Source of the DNA: Dromaius novaehollandiae
Taxonomy: Eukaryota > Chordata > Aves > Casuariiformes > Dromaiidae
Assembly (NCBI RefSeq): GCF_036370855.1
Contig: NW_026991459.1
Location: 1 to 64,000 of the forward strand
Direction of reading: 5' to 3'
DNA length: 64,000 nucleotides
Shown: positions 12,326 to 26,244 of the stretch, in pieces
Numbering within the stretch: position 1 is the stretch's first letter
Layout of the letters: every line of letters starts with the position of its first letter
Program-made: the position numbers and the translations under genes
The notes under the pieces: model-generated
What the model saw: the letters and a program-made list of their open reading frames with translations, nothing else
What the model was told of the DNA's origin: nothing
The model's database searches: none

Positions 12326-14650
12326 TGCTGTGATATTATCTTCTCTGACTTTGGGCATATACTGGCTAAGTATGCTAATTATTGAGTCTCCCCATATATT
12401 CAATGAAGAAACACAAGGTTCTCCAAAGTTTGTGGTAATTTAAGTGGGTATTTGAGACTGGATGAATTGACCCAGAGAGAGAGACTTTCTCTCCACTGAC
12501 TGTAGAGAAGTCTAGTCACAATCCCTCCCTTCCTGTCATCCATATTTGTGTCAACTCAAGCCCTATTGTTACTAGATTTGGCGATCTCCTGGCACCATCT
12601 GACCTGTTTGGGAGTTTAAGACATCTCAGATTTTGTTAAATCATTCCAGAATTAATGAATGAAATTTGTATGTTGGCATGCAGACGACTGCTTACATTTC
12701 AGATGTCACTAGGATATCCTGCTGAATGTGCAGGTGACAGTCTAGAAGCGTGTGTGGTCTCCCACATGTCCTGTGTTATAATTTGCTATCCCTTTATAGA
12801 TGCATTTATCAGTATAGATGTAGCCACAATGTTTTATGGTCAGCAAGACTGCAGGCAAGATATACTACTACCACAACAAACATGTAACTCAATGGTCTAA
12901 AAACCCAGGGATCCTTGGTGCTCTCCTGCCCAATGCCATATGAAGGACCACTGAAGATGCTGTCCTGGTAAAGAAGTGGAAGGAGTGGGAGACTCCTGTC
13001 CTACCTCAGCCCACTCATGAACTGCTACCCATTTTCATAACTCTCATCTTTTCCCACCCAGATCAGCACCTTTAGCTTCTTCTCAGGTACCTGTGCTCAA
13101 TATGTCATATTCAGATACTCCTAACAAATTTCCAGATTTCCCTCAGGTACTCTTGGTCAGTCCCTAGATCTTTCAACCTGAAACGCCTACCCTTTAGCTT
13201 TCTTTCCCACATTCTCTACCCCCAGCTGCCAGCCATGACACCTAGATTCCCTCTCTTCCAGTCATCCCTTCTTCCCTCTGAGATAAATATGAAAAAACAG
13301 ATATAAGGCAGTTCCATTCAGCTTCTCCCCAGACAGCCCTACTCAGACACCTCATCCAGGATTCATTGATCACATGTAGACAACTAATATTTACACCATC
13401 TAAGTTCAAGATTCAGTAAAACAAAGCTCTACTCTGTTTAAAAATAAAAATAAATAAATAAAAAAAGGATCTACTGAAAGATGAAAGGATGTGGCCTCTG
13501 GAGATGCCTATTTCTCTGCCTAGGCCACAGAGGGAACCTTTAGAGCTTAGACTCAGACATCTGAGGTTCTGCATGCATCAGTTCAGGCAGGGAAACCTCA
13601 TCCTTCACAGAAACTACAGACTTAAGCTATGCCTGTACTGTTTCTGTGAACATCTCTATGGAGTGGTCCCTGTTTCCCTACCAAACTGGCCCATAGTGGC
13701 CCATATCCACTGTCAACTTCTGAATCCACATCACATAGTATTTAAATTGATCTCTGGTTTAGCAGCAGTCCTGCAGACCTCACTCAAAGGCATCTAGTTC
13801 ACTGTGCATGCCATGAGCATTACTTGTCTTGGAATAGCCCAGGCTACAGTGTCTCAAGGCTATGAGTCTATGGTTGACCTTATGCACCCCTGCTTTGGAT
13901 TTGTGATCTTTAAATAAAAGAATGGGGAAATATTAATTTTTAGGATTTTTTTTTCCCTTCTAACAAAGTCCAGAAGAGATGAGGGCTGCCTGTCAGACAG
14001 CCTCACCCTCAAATTTCCCTCCAAAATCTCTTCTCTGATGATATACCTGAATCATTCCTGTTCCATCCCTCAAATATCCCTTCATTTATCACCATGCAGT
14101 CCTTAGTGCTGTTACTCACACTTATTCATCTCCATTTCCTTCATCAGTGGCTTACAAACAAATTCTATCGGATGTTAGGTCCAACTGTCCCTCACATCCA
14201 GATACCCAAATTTTCCTACTTTACTTTGACATCTGAGCCCAGGCTCTAAACTCTTCACAGACTTTATTATTGTAGATGAGTACTTGTTTCTTCTCTTTCT
14301 TCACTTCTTAGTTGCAGCTGTGCACACACCCCACCTCCACAAGACACCTGTTTCACATCCCTCCTTCCTATACACACAAGCATCACTTGGGTTCCATGCA
14401 CCACTGCCATGTCAGCACCCCCTAAAGAAAAATATTTATTTTATATGGTCTGGCTATGGGATAGTTCGCTTGTTAAGAAATTAGATTTTTCTCTCTTTTT
14501 TTTAATGTAGCTTAGATGAGGGTCTCACCCAAATACAATAACCATGTTTGCAACTATTAAAAGAGACACTTCAACTCAGCACTCCAGTGAGATTTCTTGC
14601 AAGAACCTGGAGTCAGGACATGAGAAGATGCAGATAAATGTCACACTTTG

Positions 14651-14674
14651 ACACACACACTGAAGTGTGTGTGT
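14651..14674. repeat. (AC)5-TGAA-(GT)5 inverted repeat
   Basis: A perfect 10-base stem (ACACACACAC against GTGTGTGTGT) with a TGAA loop, followed by a run of nine G. Alternating purine-pyrimidine DNA in hairpin layout can adopt Z-DNA or a cruciform. Confidence 0.85.
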
Positions 14675-15817
14675 GGGGGGGGGACATGTCAGCCTTTGCA
14701 GGGTAACACAGCAGCCTTCATTCATTTCATCAACCAGAGTGACCAAATTAGGAGTCAGGCATCAAATCACATTGCTTCTTATCCAGCATTTGATTTAATT
14801 TAGGACAGTCATAATGTGGGAACTAACATCAGAGCTATCACCCTGTCAGAGAGACAAATTTAAGTACTGCTACGCCTGGATTCCTCTTTTCTTAAGACAG
14901 ACATCTAAAAATTGTCAGTTGATTTGTGCTCCAAAGTTCATCTTTTATTCTACCATCTGTGAAGTGTATGTAGGCCACTTACTAATGTGAAGATATAATA
15001 AATCTAACCCTACATAAGAGATAGGCACTTGTAGTTCCTACGTCTTACACCTAAATTGTTTGCCTCACCATAAAAGGCTTCTAATACCTTTGCAGGTCCA
15101 GCCAGAACACTCCTAAAACTTGCCATGCTTCTAAATCTTGTCACTGCTGGGGCAACTTCATTAGCTTCAATTCTACCAAAGCTTGTGTAATGCTTACAGG
15201 AACACTCCTCACTTTGTATACACAGATCAAGAGTCTGCAAAATCATTGATTAAAATAAGCCTCATAGAAGCCAGGAGTGATTGGCTTGTTTATATCAAAT
15301 TAACTGTGTATGTGTGTGGAGAGGGGAGGAGGTGTTAAAAGATGCACAGTCTTGTCATATGTGAGTCATAAATCTTTGTTTACTTAGTACAAAATGGCTT
15401 CCATGGATATGACACGGATTGGAATATAAAGACAATAAAGATATAAACAGCATGGATCAGACAAAACAGATACAAGTAGAGTCCAATGAGTAATTGTTTT
15501 GATCTCTTATAAAACGCATAAAAGAGTCAGACATAGTGTAGACTTTGATCTTGCCTACACGACGCAGGTCTGTGCCGCTGTCTTACTGGGGACATTGGAA
15601 AGAATGTTTTAAGGCCACTCCATGGTGAAAACTTGCCAAAACACAAATTCCGTGGTTGTTCTGCGGGACAAGAATAGTACTAGAATCTCCTGACTGAAAC
15701 ATTAAGCTGATGCCTCTGAGACCATTGTACAGGCAGCACATTTACTCACGAATTACACCAACAATAATAGCTACAATACCCCACAGCATGTGGTAAGGGG
15801 TCTTATGCAATAACTTG

Positions 15818-15849
15818 AGTGTGTGTGTGTGTATGTGTGTCTGTGTCTG
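15818..15849 (+). repeat. (GT)n microsatellite
   Basis: Interrupted TG repeat of about 15 units. Confidence 0.8.
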
Positions 15850-18800
15850 AAATCTGCAGTTAATCTGCCACTCAATCTTCTGTAAGAAGAGTCCCCTGGA
15901 GATTCCTGTCTCATCTCATTGACAGCAGAAGGAGCCAGGTTTATAACTGTGACTAATATAGCCACTTCAATTATGTGAAGTGGAATGAATCCAAAACAGT
16001 AATTCCTATTATTTTCTAATGATTATTACTACAACCAGAGATTCTACCTCTGAACTCTCATGTTTTGAATAACTCAGCTTTTCAAAAGAGAAACTGCAGA
16101 ATCTAACTCCATCCCAGAGCTTCCTGGTTGGAAGTATTAATTGAAGACACTGTGAATGACTGAATCCCACTCATATCACAGAAAATGCACCAAGGAAAGG
16201 GTGTCATCTGACACTTAATTCAATTATGGGTTTTGGCCAAGTGATCAAGACCCTTATTAAGTGACTGGTTGCATCTGAAAAGACCACCCTGGGGAGTACC
16301 AGTCACTCTAGTTACAACTGCCTCAGAGATGCTCACAACTTTGCCCTTGGAATCCTCACCACTTCTAATAAGCCCTGAAGGGCCAAAGGGCTTCTGCAGC
16401 TGCAAACAGTGCTCAAATGAGTCTCTACAGACTGAAGAATGTGACTGCTAAAGCTCACATGTTGTTATAGAATGAAAAAATGTTACATTAATATAGTTAA
16501 ATGTTCCCAATCATCTTACCATTGTTCTATTTAAAATTAGAGCCCAGTTTCATAAAAAACCCAAAGACAGCTGAAACATGAGTCACCAGTTGCACACAAT
16601 TACATTAAATTGGGCAAAAGTGAGGAGAATAAATGGACAAGGAATTATGTAATCATATTATTATAAGTAAACTGATCATATAATGGCAATCTTTTGTAAA
16701 CCTGCATCATTAAACAGTTTGTGCACTTTGGTGATAGTAAGAAACTAGTACGCCTAATATCATGATATCTCAGAAATCAATAAGCAATAGGCCTTCACAA
16801 CAGTTTAATCCCATTTTGACAGTGTAAGACAGATATGGATCTTGAACTGGTCTTCATGAAAGAGCTAGTATTTGTCATGAATCCTGAGGGAACTGAATGC
16901 CCTCTGTGGCCTGTGAAACCAGGAGTAGAATTAGGACCCAAGATTGAGGTTCCTGCCCCTCTTGAATTTTATCTATGCTATGCATTAGAAAAATATAATC
17001 AAATCTAATTTTCTTGAACTATTTCTATTTTATCTGTTTCAGCCCTGTCTGACAATGACAAAACACTGTCCTTTCTTTGTTGGTGTAAATTTCTTTTTTT
17101 TTCTGTCAAGAATGATGGCTATCCAGCCATTGTATTATTTCCCCCTTTTTCCCAGAAGTATCAGCTACACCCCCTATCCCAAGATAGTATAAAAGAATAC
17201 ACAAGACTGCTATCCTGCTGTGTAATATTTTATATTTATCTCACCTGAAGTAAATGAAGGTGATATTAAAGAGAAGATGATACACAGAAAGGCCTGTAAC
17301 TAAAGCAGTCCAGTTTGTTGCAAAACACCCAAAAAACCTTGTGAGTTACCAGCTCATGTCAAGCAGAGTCGTAATTCCATCTACAGCTGCCATTGCATTG
17401 GGTAAAGAACATGCAGATCTAAATTTCCAGGACACAAATCTTTCATGTATATCATGCAGAGCATATCTGTGCTAACTATGTCTATGCTAGCACAAGAAAG
17501 AGGCCCGAGGCTATAAAGTGAATGTGTGGAGGTGTTGAATGCCTCTCCAGGAACTAGCAATGCTGAAATCACTGCATTGCAGACATACCTGAGATGTACA
17601 GAAATCTACTAATAAGCATGCATAAAACCTGCACAGATGTACTGATATTCCACACAGAGATTTTGATGGAAAAAAGAGTATTTATTGTAATTACAAGTGG
17701 ATCTTCAAAAGTTAATTATCTAAGTTTGAATTAATTCTCCAGGCTATATATGTATTTAATGGAATTTTGAGGTTCTATTGCTAACTATACTTCTTCGGAG
17801 TCATTCATTTTCACTGTTTTCTATATCTCTGCAGTTATCTATTTCTATCTATTGGCAACAGAGGATCCCTAATACAATGAGTTCAGACTTACCCAGTTCA
17901 TATGAATTCTACCTGATAAGCTGTAGGCATGTTGCAATCCTCCGTGGCCCTTTACGGCTTCTGGGGGATGAAATGCAGAAGAGGAGAGTGTAGGATCCTT
18001 CACAAAAACTCAAATACACACTTGAGTGACCCTATATATGTAAGAGTTCTGTATTAGCATGGCTGTTCCAGATAGGAATATAAAGTGGAATTAATTTTAT
18101 ATAAAGACAAACAGGATCTTATCCATTTGGGAATTAATCAGTAGAGTTAAAGTTCTTAAAGCAAGGGTCTGAGCTTTCTCTATAGTCAGCTGAGAGTGAA
18201 AGGAATTCTGTTGACATGCTTAGCCTCCAGACATTCCTGTCCCTCTGCACTGATTGAACAGCGACTCAGAGAATGTGGCCGCACACTAGGCACCTCAAGT
18301 TGAAAGGAAGGATCTGGGCCTGCAGATGCTGCTTTCTGACAGACTTCAAAGCTCCTTGTGTAAGGACTAGTAACAATGCAAGACTCTGCTTGTAAGTGAA
18401 TGCTCTTCATGCCTGGCTAAGGATCTGATGATGGAGTCATGTTTTTCTACAGCCCATGGATTTCTCCTGCTGCTGTAATGCCAATCTGAGTTCAGTATTT
18501 CAGTACAAGTACACAGCTCTTAATGGATTTCAGTAGGCCAAGAGGGCCCCTACCTTGCAGAAGAGCTTTTCAGAATCCCAGTCGCTGTGTGAGAGCTTTT
18601 CTCCACACAAAGTTAGTTTACAATTCATTCTTGTGTAAGAAGTGGGTTTTCATACTCCAAAGTTTTTTAAGAATTCTACCATTCTCTCTCATGTTCATGA
18701 TGCTCTACCAACTAAGCTGTAGAAGTTATCACCTTTCTAATGGTGTTTTAACATAAGAAAGCTTTGAGAGTTATTTTCAGAGGGACGCAATTCCAAATGT

Positions 18801-19144
18801 TCTATGAACCTACCTTATTGACAGAAGTCCCAGATGGATACTGCATGGGACACAGAAGAAAGTTGATATAAGCGTAACATAGTGCTGGCATGAACCAGTC
18901 TACACTAAACAGCCAAAGGAGAAAGGATTATCCATCTAGTGTAGCCCACAAAGATAGCAGAGCTATATTCTGATATCATCTGACTGTCTGCAGACAATAG
19001 ATAGGAAAACAAAAGATAGCTCACCCAGTCCTGAGGCAGAGGTTTACATAGCTGGCATGACTCAGCAGGTAGATGGCTGTTGTATAAAAGGAACCTAAAA
19101 TAAACAGCTAATTGACATGAGAAAGAACCTACAATTTTCACTCC

Positions 19145-19172
19145 ATTAGCTTTCCACTATAGGAAAGCTAAT
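19145..19172. repeat. Perfect 11-bp hairpin
   Basis: ATTAGCTTTCC, a six-base loop ACTATA, then GGAAAGCTAAT, an exact inverted repeat. There is no U-tract or gene next to it and no transposon body is evident. Confidence 0.8.
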
Positions 19173-19711
19173 AGTACTATCTATTTTAGGATCCACCATC
19201 AACAGAGACATGGAGAAAAATCTAGTAGACAATGTCAATCAAAATGATAATAAAGTGTGTTGTTTTATCTAAAAACTTCCTCAAGTATTAATTATTCATT
19301 AGTAGTTCTACTTAGGAAGCGATGGAGCTGTTATTAGATTAGTTTATATTTTCCTTTCACTCGTGAGGTCCATGAGGACCTTATTAACAGGCTTACAGCC
19401 AGCTCCCACTCATATCAAAGTTACCAGCTTCTTGAAGTAACATTCATGAGAAAAAGAACAGTGAAGAGACATGTCAACATCATAGATTCATCTGGCTAAC
19501 CTTTCCAATACAGAACATTCAGGGAATGTGAAAGAAGAGCTGAAAATAAAACGAGTTTCAGAAAGTTGTCTCACCTCTTCGTTTGAGAGTTGCAGAAAAA
19601 AAATTCCAGGGATGTTTATGCATATTGCCTTTCTTTGTAGTTGAAGACACTTCTACAATAAGGGAAAAGTGTGCATGTGAGGGAGAAGCTGAAATTTCCA
19701 TTCATAGCATT

Positions 19712-19812
19712 TCCAGTCACAGAAATTTTGGTCAGAAAGGACATTGGAGCTCTCTAGTCTAATATCCTTCTCAACGAGGGACTAACACCAGCACCAGATC
19801 AGGTTTTGTGAG
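19712..19812 (-). mobile_element. CR1 3' end fragment
   Basis: The plus strand reads CAGTCACAGAAATTTTGG, then GAGCTCTCTAGTCTAATATC and CTTCTCAACGAGGGACTAAC, the reverse complement of a CR1 3' UTR (family form: hypersensitive match to GGTTGGAAGGGACC...CTAGTCCAAC). The element points to the minus strand and is heavily 5' truncated. Confidence 0.7.
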
Positions 19813-20006
19813 GAAGTGATAAAATTCACTTCTGGTCCTCAGTACTCCTTCCCCTCCTCAGAGAGGGGTCCATTTCTCCCCATAATGGGAGATCAGAATG
19901 AATCAGGACAACTGGCCCAGGGTTAACCATCTGTATGCAGATAGCTATATTTAGGCTCATGAAGCCACACACGATGTCTTGAAGTCAATTTCTGCCTCCT
20001 CCACAG

Positions 20007-20037
<31 letters not shown>

Positions 20038-20461
20038 CTCCACGGTGGTGACAAAATTCAAAGGTTAGCATATGTGGCTGAACACAATCTCTCCTGAGGC
20101 ACTGACAATGCTGTGGAGCTCACATCATCCCCAAGGATATCAGATTTTGGCTTCTGCTAGATTCCGTGGGTGACAAACAAGAAGATCCAGAACTTTTAAA
20201 TAGATTAGTAGAAAGCAGCTTCAATCAGTAGTAGCAATTCTTTCCCCTGTAGTTTAGGCACCCAGCTCACCAAAAAGACTTAATTTGAAATACATTAATT
20301 CCCTCAGAAGCTGAAAAGGCCAAAAGGGTGAATAAGCAGCATTTTCTTCTTGTATCTTATCAGCTACAGTGTCATATTCACAGAATTCCACTTCAACAGA
20401 TTAACATCTTTCTTCTGTTACTTCAAATGCTATAGAAATGTAGCTCACAAAAAACTCCCTT

Positions 20462-20546
20462 CTTCCTCTCCTCTCCTCTCTTCTCCTCTCCTTTCCCCTC
20501 TGCTCCGCTCTGCTCCCTCCTTTCCCCTCTGCTCCGCTCTGCTCCT
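20462..20546 (+). repeat. Pyrimidine tract with 29-bp tandem duplication
   Basis: A CT-only region holding about 1.9 copies of a 29-base unit that begins TTTCCCCTCTGCTCCGCTCT (copies at 20492 and 20521, identical over the shared 25 bases), after a CTCCT-type simple repeat. Confidence 0.85.
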
Positions 20547-21191
20547 CTACACACTATATGTTCTTTCTGAAATAAACTACATTGTTTTCCACCAAGCCAG
20601 ATTCAGCTTGGAAGAGTTTTTGAGATATTAAAATTAAAAGCAAGATGTAAGGGACTACCTGAATTCAATGGACATCTCTGGATAAGGTAACCATTCGATA
20701 ACAACAGAGAGTGGTGATGATGACTAGAACTTAATAATAATATTATCTTACATGATTTCCTAATGTGTTTGGATTATATAGATTGCCTTGTTATGATTTT
20801 GTTCTTTGTGTAATGTTATCTTCACCTTACTGTAATGACAATATTCTTACAGGTTATTTGTTTGAAGAGTGACTCACATATAGCAGCTTTGAAAAATAGG
20901 AATGAGTTAGCTTGCATTTCAGAGTTCTTTTTACTGTCACTGTTGTTAAGATTTTTGATTTTCATAACCAATATGATCAGAAATGATCAGCACAGCAACT
21001 GCCAGTTATATTCTATCAGCAGTTCTTCAACTAGATCTGTATTTTGAAAAGATCAGTAATTGTTTTTGGCAATAAAATGCTTGCAGGACCAGGATACACT
21101 GTTCCAGAGAAAATATGCATCCAAAACTAACTCTGGTATTAGAAGCCTCATTTTCTTGCAACTGAAGCCTGTTAATTATCTTTATTTAAAT

Positions 21192-21251
21192 GTGTGTGTG
21201 TGTGCGTATATGTATATATGCGCGTGTGTGTGTGTGTATATATATATATAT
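21192..21251 (+). repeat. Alternating (GT)n, GCGC and (AT)n tract
   Basis: About 60 bases of nearly unbroken purine-pyrimidine alternation, including GCGCGTGTGTGT and TATATATATATATA. This composition favours Z-DNA and cruciform structure. Confidence 0.8.
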
Positions 21252-24200
21252 GAAGAATTTAGGAGTGAGTTTGATTTGCTTAAAACCAAATTCATATAAT
21301 TCTAATATTTAATATGTATTAATTGACATAGCTGGACCTTTATTAATTATCAGATTTTTTTACTTAAATATGGAAACAAGTATTATAGCTCACTAACAGA
21401 ACTACAAATAAACACCAGAGCAACTAAGCCAGGATAACTCTAATGACAGACCATCACAAACTATCATATTAATACTCTGTATTTGTTTGTTTTCAGATTC
21501 CATCATGAGACAAATGACAACGAACTAAGCACGCTAAGAACATTTAGGGTTATTTTTGACAGTGGAAGCACGGCCATGGTAAGACTTTTTAATTGACAAA
21601 TGATTATTATTCAAACCACCACATGTATTTTCTTAGAACACTGATACTTTCAACAGGAAAATAGGGTCATTATGGTTTCTCCATGGCAACTTTAGCAAAG
21701 TCTGCTCCATGTATTACTGTCAGGTAATGTAGACAGAAGATGAATAAATGCATGACTTGTAAGAAAAAAATAAACAAACAAACAAAAAAACCCTCGGTAC
21801 CTGGTCTTTGTCTATTACAGCTTCTCTCAGCAATGTAATTCAAATAAATTTTCCAAAAGAAACAAATATATCACTTTTGATGTGAAATCTCAGAGCTACT
21901 TGATATGAGATGCTTGATATGGAGTTTGTGGTGATATTTGGTACATTTTAGAGCATTTCTGCTTGTTTGGTACCAAATCACATATATTAAATTACATTGG
22001 ACTGCTGAAAATTTCCTTCAAAACTGCAACCAATGAAAAAATACATACTTTTATTAAAAGTATTTTATTTCTGGAAAATAACTGGCAAAACCCAACATTT
22101 GGATTTCATTTCATTTCTTTTTTCTTGTTTTTTTTTTTTTTTTTTTTTTTGCACAACAAAGGAAGGAAAAAAGGCAGAACAAGAAGAAAACAGTTTGTTT
22201 TTCAATTTTTTTTTTCTAGCTCTTAGGTGGGTTTTTTTGGTTTTTTTGGTTTTCCAGTGGGGGTCTATGTGAATTTGGGTTATAGAGTCATCTTCGGGCA
22301 TACAATTTAAGTACTTACCACTTTTCAGATAATTTTCCTTCAAAAATATTACTGGTTCAGTTCTTTTTCTTTTGTTTCAAGGCATTTTTAACTAAAAGGT
22401 TATATATGCATTTGATGGTATTCAGGGATAGTTTGTATTTGCATCTCAGTTTTGCATCCAAAAGGGTTCAAATTTTTGGTTGCTTTAAAAAACGAGCATG
22501 TTAATTGAAATACAGTTTACCTTACTAAGTTTTCACTTTTTATTGTGATGTTAAATCAGGAAGCCTTTGGGATCTATTCTGTTTGTTGTTGTTATTGTTG
22601 TTGTTTTCTCCATGATGAAAAAAGCAATAAGTTCACATTGTCTAAAGTGTTGACAGAAGAACAGCATTTTTAGTACAGAGAAATATAAGTTTCCAGCCAC
22701 ATGAAATCTCTGGTTGGTGTCTATCCAGTATTTCCTTGAATCAATACCAGCCTGTGCTACCTGTTGAAAATTTTAGTTTCCACTGTCAGTCTCTAAAACA
22801 AAAACTCCCTAGGACTTTGTTAAATGTCACCACAAATAGGGTATTCATCTGAGTTCGCTGTCAGAGAAAATAAATAAATAAATAAACCTTTAACCAGCAA
22901 ATTTCTTTACAGTAATATTTCATAACAAATGATGTTTCTCACATCTTTCCATTAAACTGCTTTCCATTAAATGCTCAACCCCAGCAAAAATATCTTACTC
23001 TGGTAGCTAAGACTCTCTTCTATCATTCAGCAGCATTTCCTACCCACGAATCTTGACTTTTTTTTGCTAAATATGTATTAATGGTGTGGGGGAGAGATCT
23101 ACTTCATTTTTCTGGAAAAGCTGGGGTTCTACACTTCCAGGACCCTCAGCTTAATGGTATTTTTCTCTTTCTCTTTGAAGCTTTCCTTAGGCTTCTCTAG
23201 AGAAAGTAAGCATGAACAGCAACAGTCCAATCTTCTTAAATGTTGTGAGAAACAGAGTCAGACTCTGTTCACCTTACAGCCTGCAGCCTGTTCTCACCCA
23301 GTCTCTCCAGACTATGACCTTCTTGGCCCTTTTGCCAAATTCACCACCACTGGGAGTCAATTAGTTTCATGAGTGATGATACCAGCATTACAGAGAGGAA
23401 AACTTAACTCAGTCCGTGAACCTTATTTCACCTTGGCTACTCACCAGTACTCAAACAGATAATGCCAGGAGATCACAGAAGTGTTTCACGTGGTCAGTAC
23501 TGGACATAGCTATCATTTTGAGTCCTGTTTTGTGTTAGTGCGCCTCTGATAACAAGTTTTGTCTGCTAAAGACTTGAGTTCAGAGGGGCTCTCCCATCCC
23601 CACCCCTGCCCCAGAGTGAGAGCTCTATTCCTAGCCTTGAGACCTTGTTATCAACTGCTGTGGAAGGAAATTCATTTCTTAATAAATAACACGTGGTCAG
23701 GGAGTCACAAAGTTCAGGGAGGTAAGGGTAACAGGTAGGCCTCACTGTAACCTTAACAGTTCAGAATAGCTCTGTTGGAGTTCATTCATCTACTAGGTCA
23801 TTGATCTCATTGTCAGCAGCTGATATTAAAGAAATCTGGTTCTATCCACACCCTTGGAAATATCTTTCCATATCTGAAGCCTCTAAACACAGATCTGCAA
23901 AAAGAAACATGCTGGAACCTCCTCACCAGAACAATTTCCTATCTCTCCAGGGCCTGTTTTCTTGTGAACCGAGTACAACAGGGGAAGAAAAAAAAAAAAA
24001 AGTGTTGGTCTCTTTTAAAGAAGGACTAAGGCAGGGCTGAGTAAAACAGAGGGCGGAGATACTCCCTTGAGAAACTTCCAGTATCTTCTAACTTGACTGA
24101 CACAGGGACAAATATTTCAGTCAGTGTCACTTCAGCAACATGCAGTCACTCCTCCAGGATCTACACTGGAGTTTTTGTGTATCTAGCTGTGAGCTGGTTA

Positions 24201-26215
24201 TCTAAACTGCACTAATCGTTGGCAGAGATCCACTCAGTGTTGCCAGTGAAGCTTAGGCAACAATTCATTCTGATGTAGACGTTACCTTAAATCAGCTGGC
24301 AACCTCCCTCGTTTCCACCTGCAGCAGTAGTTTGTAGTACGTAGCATTGACACCTAATTCTGAAAGGTATTTTAGAAGGAAATTGATGTCACTCTCTTTC
24401 AGTGGTCAAGGGAGAAATATTGTCACTTGTATAACCTGATTCATCCCTTCATAAAATGTTTGCAATCTTGCTTCTGTTCTTTTTTCTAAGCCACTTCAGT
24501 TATGTTACAATGTTTTGTATCACTTCAGAAAAACTAGGCAAGGACAAAGTTAATGTGGGTTCTCATTGAAAGTGTTCCAAGGATAATCTTGGTTTTGTGA
24601 AAGAAAGGTATTTTCAGATTTTAACAACTACATATTTTTAAAATTTTCAAGTTTTAATTAGAAAATTAAAACTGCAAATAAAACATAGTCAGTGGAAAAA
24701 TCCTCAAAAATGTTAATAGCTGTGTTTTGGTATATGTTTATTACTGTTCAGTTTTGGTCTTTAAGGCTGCTTCTGTGTTCAATCTTTTAAATTTCATATG
24801 TTTTGGCTATATTTTTTTCCTGAAAGTCTTAAAATGTTCCATTAAAAACATATATTTTCCCACTCCTCTGTGCTGAAAACGTGAATATGGAAAATCTGGA
24901 TGTCCCAGAGCGTCTCCTCTCTCAGGATAAGATAAGTGTTGAGGAGATGTTATATTAACAGCCCTCTAGAAATGTTTTGATGTATAGCTCTATAATCTCT
25001 TCTTCATATTCTGGCTATAGTGATGCTTTATTCTTTTTTATTTTTTTAACTTTCCTAAACTTCTCAGGTAGCAATGTAATTTTCTTTTTATTAATCTTTC
25101 TTGCCACACTGGTGTTGCTTCTCATATTCTTTCCTCTTTGTGTTGTTGCTTTGTTTTTGACAAAATAATTGGCGCTTTGTGGCAGTTAGTGTTCTCTGTT
25201 TCTTCTCAAGCCTGTTGTGTTGCTCCTATATCCTCATTCTCCCTAGAATTCTTCTTTTGCTTCTGGCTCTTCAAGAAAAGACTATTTCCCATAATTAACT
25301 GAAGAAATAGCCAATGCTGGTTTGCCGAGATGTAGATTTAAATCTTTCAGATTATAAAGTTATCTCAGGGGCATCCTAGGACAGCCATTTCTTTTAAGTG
25401 CCTATGGGGACACTGATATTAAAGGCACTTGTCCTAAGGAGTGATCCTTGGTCCTTGAGCTATGCGGTACAAAGAAGCTCATACCCACACAGTTCAGGGT
25501 TGGTGTCCACTGGACTGGAGCTGGTTCTCTACTTACTACACAGCACTTCTTCTCTGTGCTGTGATCTTGGGGTCCTAAAACCAACTAATAAACAAAGAAA
25601 CCAAGAAGGTCTGGGGTTTTTTTGTTTTTCGTTTTTTGTTTTTAATTTCTAAGTTCTTTAAATAGTGAGAGCTCTGTAGCTATCACAAAAGAGGTATTTT
25701 TATAATATAAAATCATAGGTTTGCATTGCTTTCCATAAGGCATGGCAGAAGTGATACAAAAACTACATGGTAGTTTTGAGGCTGCAAGGCCAGGCAGGAT
25801 AGTGTTGAAAAAGTTTGTCATGTTGAAGTAATCCCAGTATAGTGTCATCCATGAAGCCCACAGACAGTGATCCCTGGAGTGAAATATTCTTAATTTCCTC
25901 CTCCGAGGGAATTAATTTGGTCAACCCAAGAGACACACCATAGATGAATTAATGCACATGCAATATTGACAGGAATCATCAGGAATAAGGAGTGAACTAA
26001 GGAACTACAGTATTTAACATTGTAGCGATACCCTGTCTTAGATGTCAAAACAGTGTTGTCCAGTCCTGGTATTCTCAGTGGAAATATGTGTATTACACTT
26101 GAGAGAGATATAAAATTCAGATGAACTGTGTTGGCTGTCTGTGACAGGTGGTAAAAATTACCACTCCCCTCCCCCTTGTTCTTCCCTTCAAATTGATCTG
26201 AGTATGTATCCTTCA

Positions 26216-26244
26216 CTATATCTCCATTTCCCTATCCCCACTAG
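26216..26244 (+). promoter_or_regulatory. Strong splice-acceptor-like site at the OR6-like coding start
   Basis: A pyrimidine-rich stretch (TATATCTCCATTTCCCTATC) leads into CCCCACTAG directly before the receptor's second codon. OR genes often have an upstream non-coding exon spliced close to the ATG. Here the acceptor AG falls exactly where the ATG is expected, so the start codon, if any, would lie in the upstream exon. Confidence 0.5.

Larger units (their letters stand above)
12326..19711. other. Intergenic, AT-rich, simple repeats only
   Basis: No coding exon recognised over 7.4 kb. Small features are an A/AAAT repeat at 13438-13466, an (AC)n/(GT)n inverted repeat at 14651-14674, a (GT)n stretch at 15818-15849, and a perfect hairpin at 19145-19172. 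A stretch at about 15350-15760 has a TATA-like TATAAAACGCATAAAAG and vaguely resembles retroviral LTR sequence, but I could not confirm it. A motif related to the dispersed GTGGGATTCA family occurs in reverse at 16160-16172. Confidence 0.5.
19813..26244. other. Intergenic, AT-rich, simple repeats
   Basis: No gene recognised. The contents are a run of about 29 T at 20008-20036, a 29-bp pyrimidine tandem repeat at 20492-20546, a (GT)n/(AT)n alternating tract at 21192-21251, a T-run at 22128-22150 and a GGTTTTTTT repeat at 22229-22251. A hydrophobic open frame at 24977-25168 is T-rich low-complexity sequence and is not called. Confidence 0.5.

Noticed and set aside
12655-12900. Possible continuation of the OR pseudogene
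   Set aside because: The receptor already ends with a TM7-like SLRN and stop at 12325, and this frame has no OR motif.
24977-25168. 63-codon hydrophobic frame
   Set aside because: T-rich low-complexity DNA yields Phe/Leu runs; no OR motif present.
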